From the NCBI RefSeq assembly GCF_030817415.1, contig NZ_JAUSZI010000002.1:9548001-9612000 (forward strand): 64,000 nt of DNA, read 5' to 3'. Shown piece by piece: positions 7,988 through 16,409 of the stretch. Position numbers and translations under genes: made by a program. The stretch comes from Streptomyces umbrinus (GTDB taxonomy: Bacteria; Actinomycetota; Actinomycetes; Streptomycetales; Streptomycetaceae). The notes below the pieces were generated by a model, which saw only the letters and a list, made by a program, of their open reading frames with translations, was not told the origin of the DNA and searched no databases. How positions within the stretch are numbered: position 1 is the first letter of the stretch; each line of letters starts with the position of its first letter.

Positions 7988-9340
7988 ATGACCATCCCCC
8001 TGCTGCTCCTCGGAGCGGCGTTCCTGTTGATCCTCGCCAACGGCTTCTTCGTGGCGGCCGAGTTCGGCCTCGTCACGGTGGAGCGCCCCGACGCCGAGAA
8101 GGCCGCCGCCGAGGGCGACCGACGGGCCCGTACGGTCGTCAACTCGCTCAAGGAGCTGTCCTTCCAGCTCTCCGGCACCCAGCTCGGCATCACCATCACC
8201 TCGCTCGTCGTCGGCATGCTCGCCGAACCGGCGCTCGCCGAGCTGCTCAACGGCCCCATCACCGCGGTCGGCATCCCCGAGGGAGCCGTGTCCGGTGTCG
8301 CCGTGGTCGTCGGCATGCTGCTGGCCTCTGCCGTGCAGATGGTGATCGGCGAGCTCGTGCCCAAGAACTGGGCAGTCTCCAGGCCCATGCAGGTCGCGCG
8401 GTTCGTCGCGGGCCCGCAGCACGCCTTCTCGACCGTGTTCCGGCCGGTGATCTCGGGGCTGAACTCCGTGGCCAACCGGCTCGTCCGCACCTTGGGCGTC
8501 GAGCCCACCGCGGAGCTGGCCTCCGCGCGCACCCCCGGCGAGCTGGTCTCCCTGGCCCGGCACTCGGCCCAGGCCGGCGCCCTGGAGCAGGACACCGCCG
8601 ACCTGTTCGTCCGTACGCTCTCGCTGGCCGACCTCACCGCGCAGCACGTCATGACCCCGCGCGTGAAGGTCAGCTCCCTCCAGTCCTCCGCGACCGCCGA
8701 GGACGTCGTGAACCTCACCCGCGCCACCGGCCTGTCCCGCTTCCCCGTCTACCGGGAGCGGATCGACGAGATCGTCGGCATGGTGCACCTCAAGGACGCC
8801 CTCGCGGTGCCCTCGCAGGACCGGCTGCGTACGCCCGTCACCAGGATCGCCCAGGCCCCGCTGCTCGTCCCGGAGACATTGCCCGTGCAGCCCCTCCTGG
8901 AGCGGCTGCGCAACGAACAGCCCATCGCCGTCGTCGTCGACGAGTACGGCGGCACGGCCGGCGTGGTCACCCTGGAGGACATCGTCGAGGAACTCGTCGG
9001 AGAGGTCCGCGACGAGCACGACGGCCATGACGTCCCCGAACTCGCCGCCGCACCGGCCGAGGACGGCCGGCCCGCCTGGGACGCCGACGGCAGCTGCCGC
9101 GTCGACATCCTCCAGCGCATAGGCCTGGACGTCCCCGAGGGCCCGTACGAGACGGTCGCCGGCCTGGTCGCCGATCTGCTCGGCCGGATCCCCGCACCCG
9201 GTGACAAGGCGGAACTGCCCGGCTGGCGCCTCTCAGTGCGCCAGGTCGGGCACTACCGGGCCGAGCGGGTCCGGCTGGTCAGGACCGCCGGTGCCGCTTC
9301 GGCCGCCGCCTCCGCTTCCGTGGTGGAGGCCGTCCGATGA
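7988..9340 (+). CDS. CNNM/CBS/CorC-HlyC family membrane protein
   Basis: A 450-residue protein of the family loosely called hemolysin C/CorC, now linked to magnesium or cobalt transport. Order: CNNM transmembrane domain (residues 1-190, ANGFFVAAEFGLVTVERP, VIGELVPKNWAVSRP), two CBS domains (about 215-335, HVMTPRVKVSSL, SRFPVYRERIDEIVGMVHLKD, VVDEYGGTAGVVTLEDIVEELVG split by a loop), and a C-terminal CorC_HlyC domain (about 355-430). CBS pairs usually bind adenine nucleotides. It overlaps the next gene by four bases, so the two proteins are probably made together and may pair. Ion specificity cannot be read from the sequence. Confidence 0.9.
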   Translation: MTIPLLLLGAAFLLILANGFFVAAEFGLVTVERPDAEKAAAEGDRRARTVVNSLKELSFQLSGTQLGITITSLVVGMLAEPALAELLNGPITAVGIPEGAVSGVAVVVGMLLASAVQMVIGELVPKNWAVSRPMQVARFVAGPQHAFSTVFRPVISGLNSVANRLVRTLGVEPTAELASARTPGELVSLARHSAQAGALEQDTADLFVRTLSLADLTAQHVMTPRVKVSSLQSSATAEDVVNLTRATGLSRFPVYRERIDEIVGMVHLKDALAVPSQDRLRTPVTRIAQAPLLVPETLPVQPLLERLRNEQPIAVVVDEYGGTAGVVTLEDIVEELVGEVRDEHDGHDVPELAAAPAEDGRPAWDADGSCRVDILQRIGLDVPEGPYETVAGLVADLLGRIPAPGDKAELPGWRLSVRQVGHYRAERVRLVRTAGAASAAASASVVEAVR

Positions 9341-10446
9341 GCGTGCTCCAGCTCCTGTTCGCGGGCCTGCTCGTGCTCGCCAACGGCTTCTTCGTCGGCG
9401 CCGAGTTCGCGCTGGTCTCCGTCCGCCGCAGCCAGATCGAACCGCTCGGCACCGCACGGGCCCGCCAGGTCATGTACGGCCTGGAGAACCTGCCGCAGAT
9501 GATGGCCGCCGCGCAGTTCGGCATCACGGTCTGCTCGCTGACGCTCGGCGCGGTCGCCGAGCCCACCGTCGCGCACCTCCTGGAGCCGGTGTTCCACGCC
9601 GTGAACCTGCCCGAGGGCATGATCCACCCGCTCGGGTACGTCATAGCCCTCGCCGCGGTCGTCTTCCTGCACCTCGTCGTCGGCGAGATGCTGCCGAAGA
9701 ACCTGGCGATGGCCGCCCCCGAGAAGACCGCGCTGTGGCTCAGCCCCGGCCTGGTCGCCTTCGCCCGGCTCTGCAAGCCGGTGACACTGGGCCTCGGTGC
9801 CTGCGCCCGAGTCATCCTGCGGCTCTTCCACGTCGAGCCCAAGGACGAGGTCGAGGCGGTCTTCACCAGCGAGCAGCTCAACCGGCTCGTCGAGGACGCG
9901 GGACAGGCGGGCCTGCTCGACCCCGAGGAGCAGGAGCGCCTCGAGGACGCCCTGGAGCTTGGCTCCCGCCCGGTCACCGACGTGCTCCTGGACAGCGAGT
10001 CCCTGGTGACCGTCGGCCCCTCGGTCACCCCGGGCCAGGTCGTCGCGCTCACCGCCCGCACCGGGTACTCGCGTTTCCCGGTGGCCGCCGAGAACGGCGC
10101 CTTCATGGGCTATCTGCACGTGAAGGACGTACTCGACCTGGAGGAGTCCGAGCGGGCCGTGCCGCAGCAGGTCTGGCGCCCCATGACGACCCTCGGGGCC
10201 GAGCTCCCGCTGGATGACGCCCTGACCGTGATGCGCCGCGCCGCGACGCACCTCGCCCAGGTCGCCGACGCATCGGGACGCGTGCTCGGCCTGGTCGCCC
10301 TGGAGGACGTACTGGAACTCCTGGTCGGCGAGGTCCGAGACCCGGCGCACCGGGAGACTCCGGCGGTACGGGTCGGCGAGCCGCGCAAGGAGGCATCGGA
10401 ACCGGCCCCGGGCCAGGAGACGGCGGAGCAGGCACTGGCCAGCTGA
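9337..10446 (+). CDS. CNNM/CBS protein lacking the CorC domain
   Basis: A 369-residue paralogue of the upstream gene, sharing the start motif ANGFFVGAEFALVSVRRS and VGEMLPKNLAMAAPEK in the CNNM domain, then a CBS pair (about 215-335, GYSRFPVAAENGAFMGYLHVKD, GLVALEDVLELLVGEV). It stops soon after the second CBS domain and so lacks the CorC_HlyC domain, and its first CBS lacks the MTPR motif (DVLLDSESL instead). ATG overlaps the previous stop (ATGA). Such unequal tandem pairs are common in actinobacteria and suggest a hetero-oligomeric transporter or regulator; this is inference. Confidence 0.88.
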   Translation: MSVLQLLFAGLLVLANGFFVGAEFALVSVRRSQIEPLGTARARQVMYGLENLPQMMAAAQFGITVCSLTLGAVAEPTVAHLLEPVFHAVNLPEGMIHPLGYVIALAAVVFLHLVVGEMLPKNLAMAAPEKTALWLSPGLVAFARLCKPVTLGLGACARVILRLFHVEPKDEVEAVFTSEQLNRLVEDAGQAGLLDPEEQERLEDALELGSRPVTDVLLDSESLVTVGPSVTPGQVVALTARTGYSRFPVAAENGAFMGYLHVKDVLDLEESERAVPQQVWRPMTTLGAELPLDDALTVMRRAATHLAQVADASGRVLGLVALEDVLELLVGEVRDPAHRETPAVRVGEPRKEASEPAPGQETAEQALAS

Positions 10447-10452
10447 CGCAGA

Positions 10453-10526
10453 AGACCCGCGCCCCTGTGCTTTTAGGGGCGCGGGTCTGTGACGTTTGCG
10501 GCTCCGCCGCGGGGCGCGACAAGCCA
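10453..10526 (+). repeat. Terminator and intergenic repeat, family A copy 1
   Basis: AGACCCGCGCCCCT (10453-10466) pairs with AGGGGCGCGGGTCT (10475-10488) around an 8-base loop ending in TTTT: a strong terminator between two convergent genes. It is followed by a tail GTGACGTTTGCGGCTCCGCC... that recurs, with few changes, after the genes ending at 45503 and 53096. The whole is a dispersed Streptomyces-type palindromic repeat. Confidence 0.8.
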
Positions 10527-10580
10527 CGATGCGCCCGCAGCCGCCAGACGTCATCAACAAACCGAGCTCGTGGGCGAACC

Positions 10581-12449
10581 TCACATGGGTGAGGGATCCT
10601 GCGGCCCCCGCCCCGACAACACCTCGCCGTACGCCTGCATGAGATCGGCCAGCCGAAGCGTGGACAGGTCGTCCCGGGTGAGGTGGCCCGGATAGACCGA
10701 GAGCCGCAGATCACGGTACGCGCAGCTCTTCTCGTACAGCGTCCGCAGAAACCGCCCATTGCCGAGCTCATCGATCCAGCCCTGATCGACAACGTGCCCG
10801 CTGATGGAGCGCAGCTCGTCGAGCGCCTCCTCGTCCCACACGTCACCGTTCTCCGCGGCCAGCACCTCACCGATCGAGGTGAGTTCGAGCGGACGGTACG
10901 AGGGAAAGTCGACGCGGGTCGTGAAGCGGGACGACAGCCCCGGGTTGGCGGCCAGCAGCCGGTCCATGCCCTCGGGGTAACCGGCGAGGATCACCACCAG
11001 GTGGTCGCGGTTGTCCTCGGCCCGCTTCAGCAGCACCTGCAACGCCTCGTCGCCGTACGCGTCGCCCTTGCCGTAACCGGAGTTGGAGAGCGAGTAGGCC
11101 TCGTCGACGAAGAGGACGCCGCCGATCGCGGAGTCGATCAGTTCGTTGGCCTTCACGGCGGTCTGGCCGAGGTACTCGCCCACCAGGTCGGCGCGTTGGG
11201 CCTCGACGAGGTGGTCGCCGCCGAGCAGGCCGAGCGCGTAGAAGACCCGGCCGAGGATCCGGGCCACGGTCGTCTTGCCGGTGCCGGAGGGGCCCGAGAA
11301 CACGAAGTGCCGCTTCGGCGGCTGGACCGGCAGACCCTGCCCGGCCCGCAGCCGCGCCATGTTCAACTGCGCGGACAGCGCCTTCACCTGGCGCTTGACC
11401 GGTTCGAGGCCGACCATGCGCTCCAGCTCCAGGAGCGCCTCTTCGAGCAGTGCCGGATCGGTGGGCCCGGTCGGCAGGTGCGGCGGACGCACCGGCACGA
11501 TGGCCTTCTCGCGGACCCGGTCCGCCTCGGAGGGCAGCGCGCCCGGCGGCGGCAGTTCGGGCTCCGAGAGCTTGAGATCACGGCCCTCGCCGCCGAACAG
11601 CGGGTCGACGCCGTCCGGGCCGTCCAGGATGTCCTGGCCGACACCGGTGAGCGTGATCGCCGCGAGGTCGGCCGTGTCGTCGTACCCGTCGCCCTCGGAG
11701 ATCGCCGCGAGCCGTGCGGAGGTGTCCATGAAGGCCGGGTCGACCCGGTGGACCGCCCGGTACAGGGGCAGCGCCGCGGCGGAGCGGCCCGTGCCCTCGT
11801 GCGCCCGCGCCAGCCAGTACCGCAGCTCCTTGCGCTGCGGCTGCTCGCTGCGACAGCGCATCAGCGCCGACGACAGCAGCGGCTCGGCCTGCCCGAACAT
11901 CTCCAGGCGCACCCGTGCCATGCCACCGAAGAGACCCGCCTCGATACCGAGCATCGGATCGTCGATCAGCGGATCCGTGTGGCGGACCAACTGCTCCCAG
12001 TCCTTGACGAGATACGCCCGGCAGGCGTGCAGGAACCGCACCTGCGGATCCGCGTCCACGGGCGGGAGGCTCGCGAGTGCCCGGTCCAGCTCCGGGACAT
12101 GACGCCCGTCGAGCCAGTGCGAGGCGTGCGCGAGCAGCAGATCGCGCGGCGACTCCAGGACGGGCTGCACCCACCAGCCGAGCCAGTACCAGGAGTTGAG
12201 CGTCCGCCGGTGGCGGGAGCGCTGTTCCCCGAAGCGCTCCCGGTGCCGGAACATGCGCAGCAGCGCCGTCGTCGTGTCGATGCGCAACGCGTGCAGCCCG
12301 AGCCAGCCGTCGGCCATGCCCGGATCCATCCGGACCGCGGCGCGGAATTCCTCCTCCGCCTGCGGATAGGCCCCCATCGTGTAGGCGTCCACACCTCGCA
12401 GCCAGGCGAGGTCGGCCGGGGCCTCGGGGCCCTGCGTGCCGAAGTCCAT
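10581..12449 (-). CDS. EccA-like AAA ATPase (CbxX/CfxQ type)
   Basis: A 622-residue protein. Residues 1-270 are TPR-like helical repeats (YPQAEEEFRAAVRMDPG, GQAEPLLSSALMRC, GRSAAALPLYRAVHRVDP). The C-terminal AAA+ domain has Walker A GPSGTGKTT (about residue 386), Walker B VLFVDEAYSL (about 444) and an arginine-finger region GLSSRFTTRVDFP. This is the architecture of EccA, the cytosolic ATPase of type VII secretion, and of CbxX rubisco activase. No ESX genes adjoin, so its client is unknown. ATG 12449 was preferred to GTG 12461 because GTGGGGGA sits just upstream. It is convergent with the CNNM operon. Confidence 0.88.
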   Translation of the reverse strand: MDFGTQGPEAPADLAWLRGVDAYTMGAYPQAEEEFRAAVRMDPGMADGWLGLHALRIDTTTALLRMFRHRERFGEQRSRHRRTLNSWYWLGWWVQPVLESPRDLLLAHASHWLDGRHVPELDRALASLPPVDADPQVRFLHACRAYLVKDWEQLVRHTDPLIDDPMLGIEAGLFGGMARVRLEMFGQAEPLLSSALMRCRSEQPQRKELRYWLARAHEGTGRSAAALPLYRAVHRVDPAFMDTSARLAAISEGDGYDDTADLAAITLTGVGQDILDGPDGVDPLFGGEGRDLKLSEPELPPPGALPSEADRVREKAIVPVRPPHLPTGPTDPALLEEALLELERMVGLEPVKRQVKALSAQLNMARLRAGQGLPVQPPKRHFVFSGPSGTGKTTVARILGRVFYALGLLGGDHLVEAQRADLVGEYLGQTAVKANELIDSAIGGVLFVDEAYSLSNSGYGKGDAYGDEALQVLLKRAEDNRDHLVVILAGYPEGMDRLLAANPGLSSRFTTRVDFPSYRPLELTSIGEVLAAENGDVWDEEALDELRSISGHVVDQGWIDELGNGRFLRTLYEKSCAYRDLRLSVYPGHLTRDDLSTLRLADLMQAYGEVLSGRGPQDPSPM

Positions 12450-12730
12450 CACGTCCCCCACAAACCGTGCCCCCGTTGATCGCCGGGCGGGCCGGTGCCC
12501 GTCGGCAGTCTTCGTCGAACCGCTGTGCCGCGGACGGGAGTTGCGTTCGGTGCGGAGAGCATCCGTCCGAATGTCGCACCGAGAGGCATCGTACCTGCGG
12601 GGCAGTACCGGGCCGAAGGGTGCCGCACGACAGGTTCTCCGAGGTGGGAGCAGATGGGGCGCACTCGGTTCGGTGACTCAGGGTGAACGAATCGCGCCTC
12701 GGAGCGTCCGAAAAACGGCTGTGGGCAGAA

Positions 12731-12768
12731 CGAAGCCCCCGATCACGGGGGAACAACCGGGGGCTTCG
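12731..12768 (-). terminator. Terminator after the kinase-like gene
   Basis: CGAAGCCCCCG (12731-12741) pairs with CGGGGGCTTCG (12758-12768), an 11-bp stem with a 16-base loop. On the reverse strand it comes 116 bases after the kinase stop. The remaining gap 12450-12883 shows no credible gene and should hold the ATPase promoter; a reverse-strand TACGAT near 12583 is a possible -10. Confidence 0.7.
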
Positions 12769-12883
12769 CGTCTGCGGGGCGGCCCCAAAAGGCCGCACAT
12801 TCAGAAAGTAAGTCCTGTACGGCCCCCGGGTCAAGCCGAGTTGGAGCACTCAGGCAACTTCTCAGATGTGGGTCTTCACGAGT

Positions 12884-13729
12884 TCAGCACACAGACGCTG
12901 GGCCATCACGGTCCGTGACCGAGAGGCTCTTCGCTGACGTCGCAGCAGGTCCCTGGAGCACCTCGTACCCCTCTGAACACTGCAGCACCAGAAGATCGGC
13001 GTACGGTTTTGACGGGTCCTTGGTGAAGTGCCGACGCTCGGCGCGGACCCACCCCTCCCAGAACTCGTTCTGCGCCGAACCGTCCCTCTGCCGCCCGCGC
13101 GCCCACGCGTCCTCGTCCGCCAGCTCCATCCACAGCAGTCGCGCCAGCCACGGCCTGATCGCGCGACGGCCGGCCCCCACCCCCTCGACGAGGACCACGG
13201 GCGCGGGCGGCAGGGCCCGGTCCTGTCCGAAGCCGCGTGTGTCCCAGTCGTACGGCCGATAGTGCGCCGTCGTGTCGTGCGACAGCGGCTCGACGACCTC
13301 CTGGAGCAGCCGCCCGGTCCAGGCGAAGAGCTCCTCGTGCGTGGCGATGTCGTCCAGGTGGAGCACGGGAGCCCCGCCCAGTGCCTCGGCCAGATGGCCC
13401 GCGAACGTGGTCTTCCCCGAGCCCGCGTGCCCGTCGACGCCGATGAGCCGGACGGGGCCGCAGGAGGGCGGCAGCCGGTGCAGCCGGGAGGCGAGGGTGT
13501 GGAGGTGGATGAGGGGTCCCTGGGTGTGGTGAGTGCGGTGGGTGCGGTCCGGTGTGGTGCGGGGCCGTGTCGGGCGGCGCGAAGTCGTGCGGCTCGGAAT
13601 GGTGCGGCCCGTACGTGCGGCGTCCGAACTGAACCCGTGCACGCGCGCCGGGGTGCTCCTGCGGATCACTTTACCGAGGCCGCTCCCGGGCGAACGGGGG
13701 AGAAGGTGCCGTCGCGCTGTCGCTGTCAT
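12884..13729 (-). CDS. Uridine kinase-like P-loop NTPase
   Basis: The kinase core is clear: VRLIGVDGHAGSGKTTFAGHLAEAL with Walker A about residue 103, HLDDIATHEELFAWTGRLL, YDWDTRGFG, VVLVEGVGAGRRAIRPWLARLLWMELAD, then WARGRQRDGSAQNEFWEGW. This matches the (d)uridine kinase / AAA_18 family found in many Streptomyces. The substrate is unproven. The N-terminus is uncertain: ATG 13729 gives 281 residues, but the first ~75 are rich in R, T and P and may be non-native; a start nearer the Walker A is possible. An even longer frame to 13846 is less likely because it would fill the divergent promoter. Confidence 0.75.
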   Translation of the reverse strand: MTATARRHLLPRSPGSGLGKVIRRSTPARVHGFSSDAARTGRTIPSRTTSRRPTRPRTTPDRTHRTHHTQGPLIHLHTLASRLHRLPPSCGPVRLIGVDGHAGSGKTTFAGHLAEALGGAPVLHLDDIATHEELFAWTGRLLQEVVEPLSHDTTAHYRPYDWDTRGFGQDRALPPAPVVLVEGVGAGRRAIRPWLARLLWMELADEDAWARGRQRDGSAQNEFWEGWVRAERRHFTKDPSKPYADLLVLQCSEGYEVLQGPAATSAKSLSVTDRDGPASVC

Positions 13730-13863
13730 GCCAGTGGTATCGACCAATATTTGTCGGCGCCGCGACGCGCGAAGTGCTGGCAGAAGCCGTGATCGCGAAC
13801 CATAGTTGCCCCACACCCACGCATTGGACCAGCCCGTTCCGGACACCTGGGGGTCACCCGTCC

Positions 13864-15246
13864 ATGACCAGAGCTGAACAGCCGTCCCGCAGAAGTCTGC
13901 TGGCCGTGGCGGTCGCCGCGGCCACCGCGGGCGCCGCGAGTCCGGCGGCGGCCGCCGCCGGCTCGGCGGCCGGCCCCGCGAGAACCCGGACCCCCGCCCC
14001 GTCGAAAGCCCCGTCGCGCCTCGTGGACAACCATGCCTGGACCTCGTACACCGACTGGCGCGGTGGTACCGCGGAAGGGACCCGTGCCGTGCCGGGGGTG
14101 CGCCCGGGCCTGGCGATCGAGACGCCCGAGGGCCGGACCGACTACAAGGACCCGCACACCGGCACGACCGCCACCTGGGAGTACGCGCGCTGGACCTCGC
14201 CCGTCCACCGCCTCGCCGTCCCCTCGACCGAGGTCATCCCGTCCTGGAACGCGCGGACCCCGGCGGGCACCTGGCTCCAGATCGAGCTGTCGGGCACGTA
14301 CTCCGACGGCGCGGGCACGCCCTGGTACGTGATGGGCCGCTGGGCGGCCGGGGACCAGGACATCCGGCGGACGTCGGTGGACGACCAGAGCGATGGCAAG
14401 AGCAGTATCTGGACGGACACCTTCTCCATCGACGACGCGGCCTCCGGGCTGCGCCTGGTGTCGTACCGGCTGCGGCTGACCCTGTACCGCAAGCCCGGGA
14501 CCAAGGCCACGCCGACCGTGTGGCGGCTCGGCGCGATGGGCTCCGACGTCCCGGACCGCTTCACCGTCCCGGCCTCGACGCCCGCTCTCGCGCGGGAGCT
14601 GACGGTGCCGCGCTACTCGCAGGAGATCCACGCCGGCCAGTACCCCGAGTACGACAACGGCGGTGAGGCCTGGTGCAGCCCCACCTCCTCCCAGATGATC
14701 ATCGAGTACTGGGGACGGAAGCCCACGGCGGCGCAGCTGGCCTGGGTCAAGCCCGAGTACGCGGACCCGCAGGTGTGCCACGCCGCCCGGTTCACGTTCG
14801 ACCACCAGTACAACGGTTGCGGGAACTGGCCCTTCAACGCCGCGTACGCCGCGACGTACAAGGACCTCCAGGGCGTGGTGACCCGGCTCGGCTCGCTCGC
14901 CGACCTGGAGACGCTGATCGCCGCAGGAATTCCGGCCATAACGTCCCAGTCGTTCCTCAAGACCGAACTGACGGGAGCGGGGTACGGCACCGCGGGCCAT
15001 CTGATGACGGTCATAGGGTTCACCGCCGACGGCGACGTGATCGCCAACGACCCGGCCTCGCCGGACAACAACGCGGTTCGGCGCGTCTACAAGCGGCGCG
15101 AGTGGGAGAACATCTGGCTCCGTACCAAGAGGTACAACGCCGCCGGGAAGGTCGTCTCTGGTACCGGCGGGGTCTGCTACGTGTACTTCCCGGCCCGTCC
15201 CACGGCCCGCCAGCGGACGGCACTGGCGGCGGTGGGTATTCGCTGA
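13864..15246 (+). CDS. Tat-exported C39-like cysteine peptidase
   Basis: A 460-residue secreted protein. The N-terminus has a twin-arginine signal (PSRRSLLAVAVAAATAGAA) and an Ala-rich cleavage region. After a beta-rich region (residues ~60-240) comes a papain-fold C39_2 domain: catalytic Cys in GEAWCSPTSSQMI (about residue 270), His in GHLMTVIGF (about 379) and Asp in NDPAS (about 396). C39-type domains cleave peptides after Gly-Gly in exporters, but free secreted forms like this are uncharacterised. The start MTRAEQPSRR was chosen because it places the twin arginines in the usual position; a longer frame upstream has no such logic. A strong terminator follows. Confidence 0.85.
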   Translation: MTRAEQPSRRSLLAVAVAAATAGAASPAAAAAGSAAGPARTRTPAPSKAPSRLVDNHAWTSYTDWRGGTAEGTRAVPGVRPGLAIETPEGRTDYKDPHTGTTATWEYARWTSPVHRLAVPSTEVIPSWNARTPAGTWLQIELSGTYSDGAGTPWYVMGRWAAGDQDIRRTSVDDQSDGKSSIWTDTFSIDDAASGLRLVSYRLRLTLYRKPGTKATPTVWRLGAMGSDVPDRFTVPASTPALARELTVPRYSQEIHAGQYPEYDNGGEAWCSPTSSQMIIEYWGRKPTAAQLAWVKPEYADPQVCHAARFTFDHQYNGCGNWPFNAAYAATYKDLQGVVTRLGSLADLETLIAAGIPAITSQSFLKTELTGAGYGTAGHLMTVIGFTADGDVIANDPASPDNNAVRRVYKRREWENIWLRTKRYNAAGKVVSGTGGVCYVYFPARPTARQRTALAAVGIR

Positions 15247-15312
15247 GAGGCGGCTGAGCGACGGCTGCGTGACGCGGCCGCTGTGACGAGATTGCCGTGA
15301 CGAGATTGCTGT

Positions 15313-15348
15313 GAGGGGCTGCTGTGGCGGGTGCCACAGCAGCCCCTC
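15313..15348 (+). terminator. Perfect 16-bp terminator hairpin
   Basis: GAGGGGCTGCTGTGGC (15313-15328), loop GGGT, and GCCACAGCAGCCCCTC (15333-15348) form a perfect stem 66 bases after the C39 peptidase stop. Confidence 0.85.
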
Positions 15349-15446
15349 GCGCGTGACCAAGCTCTCTCCCGCAAAAGCCCGATCCGGTGGCAAGGTGGAC
15401 AGAACGGTGGGGGAGTCCACTGGAAGACCGACGTGAGCGAGCTGCC

Positions 15447-15593
15447 ATGACCACGAACTCAGCCACCGCCGGACGTGTCCGTGCCCGTACCGGAGGCCCC
15501 AAGGACGACGGCCCGAAGATCCTCGAGCACGTCGTGGGCTGGACGTTCGTGGTGGTGCTGGCGATGCTGGTGACGCAGCTCGGCCTCGTCTGA
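15447..15593 (+). CDS. Small membrane protein (SCO1431-like family)
   Basis: A 48-residue protein: a basic, polar N-terminus (TAGRVRARTGGPKDDGPKIL) and a single C-terminal transmembrane helix (HVVGWTFVVVLAMLVTQLGLV). The third-position GC bias is fully coding-like. I believe it belongs to the small membrane protein family named after S. coelicolor SCO1431, which fits the synteny, but this is recall. Function unknown. ATG 15447 was chosen over an upstream start at 15387 because homologous small proteins start with MT and the upstream part looks non-coding. GAGCGAG is a weak ribosome site. Confidence 0.65.
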   Translation: MTTNSATAGRVRARTGGPKDDGPKILEHVVGWTFVVVLAMLVTQLGLV

Positions 15594-15680
15594 TCGCGGT
15601 CGAAGAGAGTCGAACAGGCTGGTGGTGCCGCTCTGCCATACTGCGGGGATCCCGCTCGCAGTTGGAGACCAGGTCCGGAA

Positions 15681-16409
15681 TTGAGTAACCGTCAGCAGAG
15701 TGATGCCGACCGCCCCGGAGCGCGCGGCACAGACCGTTCCTTAGCGCGCCGCGCCGAACTCATCGCCATCGGGCGGAAGTTGTTCGCCGACACGTCCTAC
15801 GACGCACTGTCGATGGACGACATCGCGAAACAGGCGCAGGTGGCCAAGGGATTGATCTACTACTACTTCAAGTCCAAGCGCGGCTACTACCTGGCGATCG
15901 TCCAGGACTCGGTGGCCGAGCTGATCTCCCGGGCGGGAAGCGGCCTCGAACTGCCCCCGGCGGAGCGGGTCCACCGCACCATCGACGGCTATCTGCGCTA
16001 CGCCGAGAACAACCACGCCGCGTACCGGACCATCATCAGCGGGGGAGTCGGCTTCGACGCCGAGGTGCACGCCATCCGGGAGGGCGTGCGGGAGGCCATC
16101 GTCGAGACGATCGCCGAAGGGGCGTACGGGCGGCGCGAGATCGGCCCGCTGCCACGGATGGCGCTGCTCGGCTGGCTGTGCAGCGTCGAGGGGGCCACCC
16201 TCGACTGGATCCACCACTACGGCCTTCCGCGCGACCTCATGCGCGAGCTGCTGGTGAAGATGCTCGGCGGCACGATGCGCGCCATCGAGGAGCTGGACGC
16301 CTCCTACCCGGCCCCGCAGGCCGCACGCCGGACGCATGACACGAGTGGAGGGCGGGGGCCCGCCGACCGGACCCCGCCCTCCACTGAAATGCCCTGCCGC
16401 CGAGGCTAG
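15681..16409 (+). CDS. TetR family regulator
   Basis: A 242-residue regulator. The N-terminal DNA-binding domain is typical: ARRAELIAIGRKLFADTSYD, LSMDDIAKQAQVAKGLIYYYFKSKRGYY (HTH about residues 43-65). The C-terminal ligand domain is variable and gives no ligand. The start is a TTG at 15681. The last 22 codons run through a strong terminator hairpin, and the stop overlaps the stop of the opposing chitinase gene, so the C-terminal tail (TSGGRGPADRTPPSTEMPCRRG) is likely unstructured. The targets are unknown; it is not divergent from any gene here. Confidence 0.88.
   Translation: MSNRQQSDADRPGARGTDRSLARRAELIAIGRKLFADTSYDALSMDDIAKQAQVAKGLIYYYFKSKRGYYLAIVQDSVAELISRAGSGLELPPAERVHRTIDGYLRYAENNHAAYRTIISGGVGFDAEVHAIREGVREAIVETIAEGAYGRREIGPLPRMALLGWLCSVEGATLDWIHHYGLPRDLMRELLVKMLGGTMRAIEELDASYPAPQAARRTHDTSGGRGPADRTPPSTEMPCRRG
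16344..16385. terminator. Bidirectional terminator inside the TetR 3' end
   Basis: AGTGGAGGGCGGGG (16344-16357) pairs with CCCCGCCCTCCACT (16372-16385) with a 14-base loop. It lies inside the last codons of the TetR gene and 21 bases beyond the chitinase stop, so it can end transcription of the chitinase from the other strand. Confidence 0.75.

Noticed and set aside
10581..12449. Type VII secretion locus
   Set aside because: The EccA-like ATPase and the degenerate FtsK-like gene are 20 kb apart and no WXG100, EccB, EccD or MycP gene is present.
13730..13846. Longer N-terminus for the kinase-like gene
   Set aside because: It would fill the divergent promoter and adds residues without conserved features.
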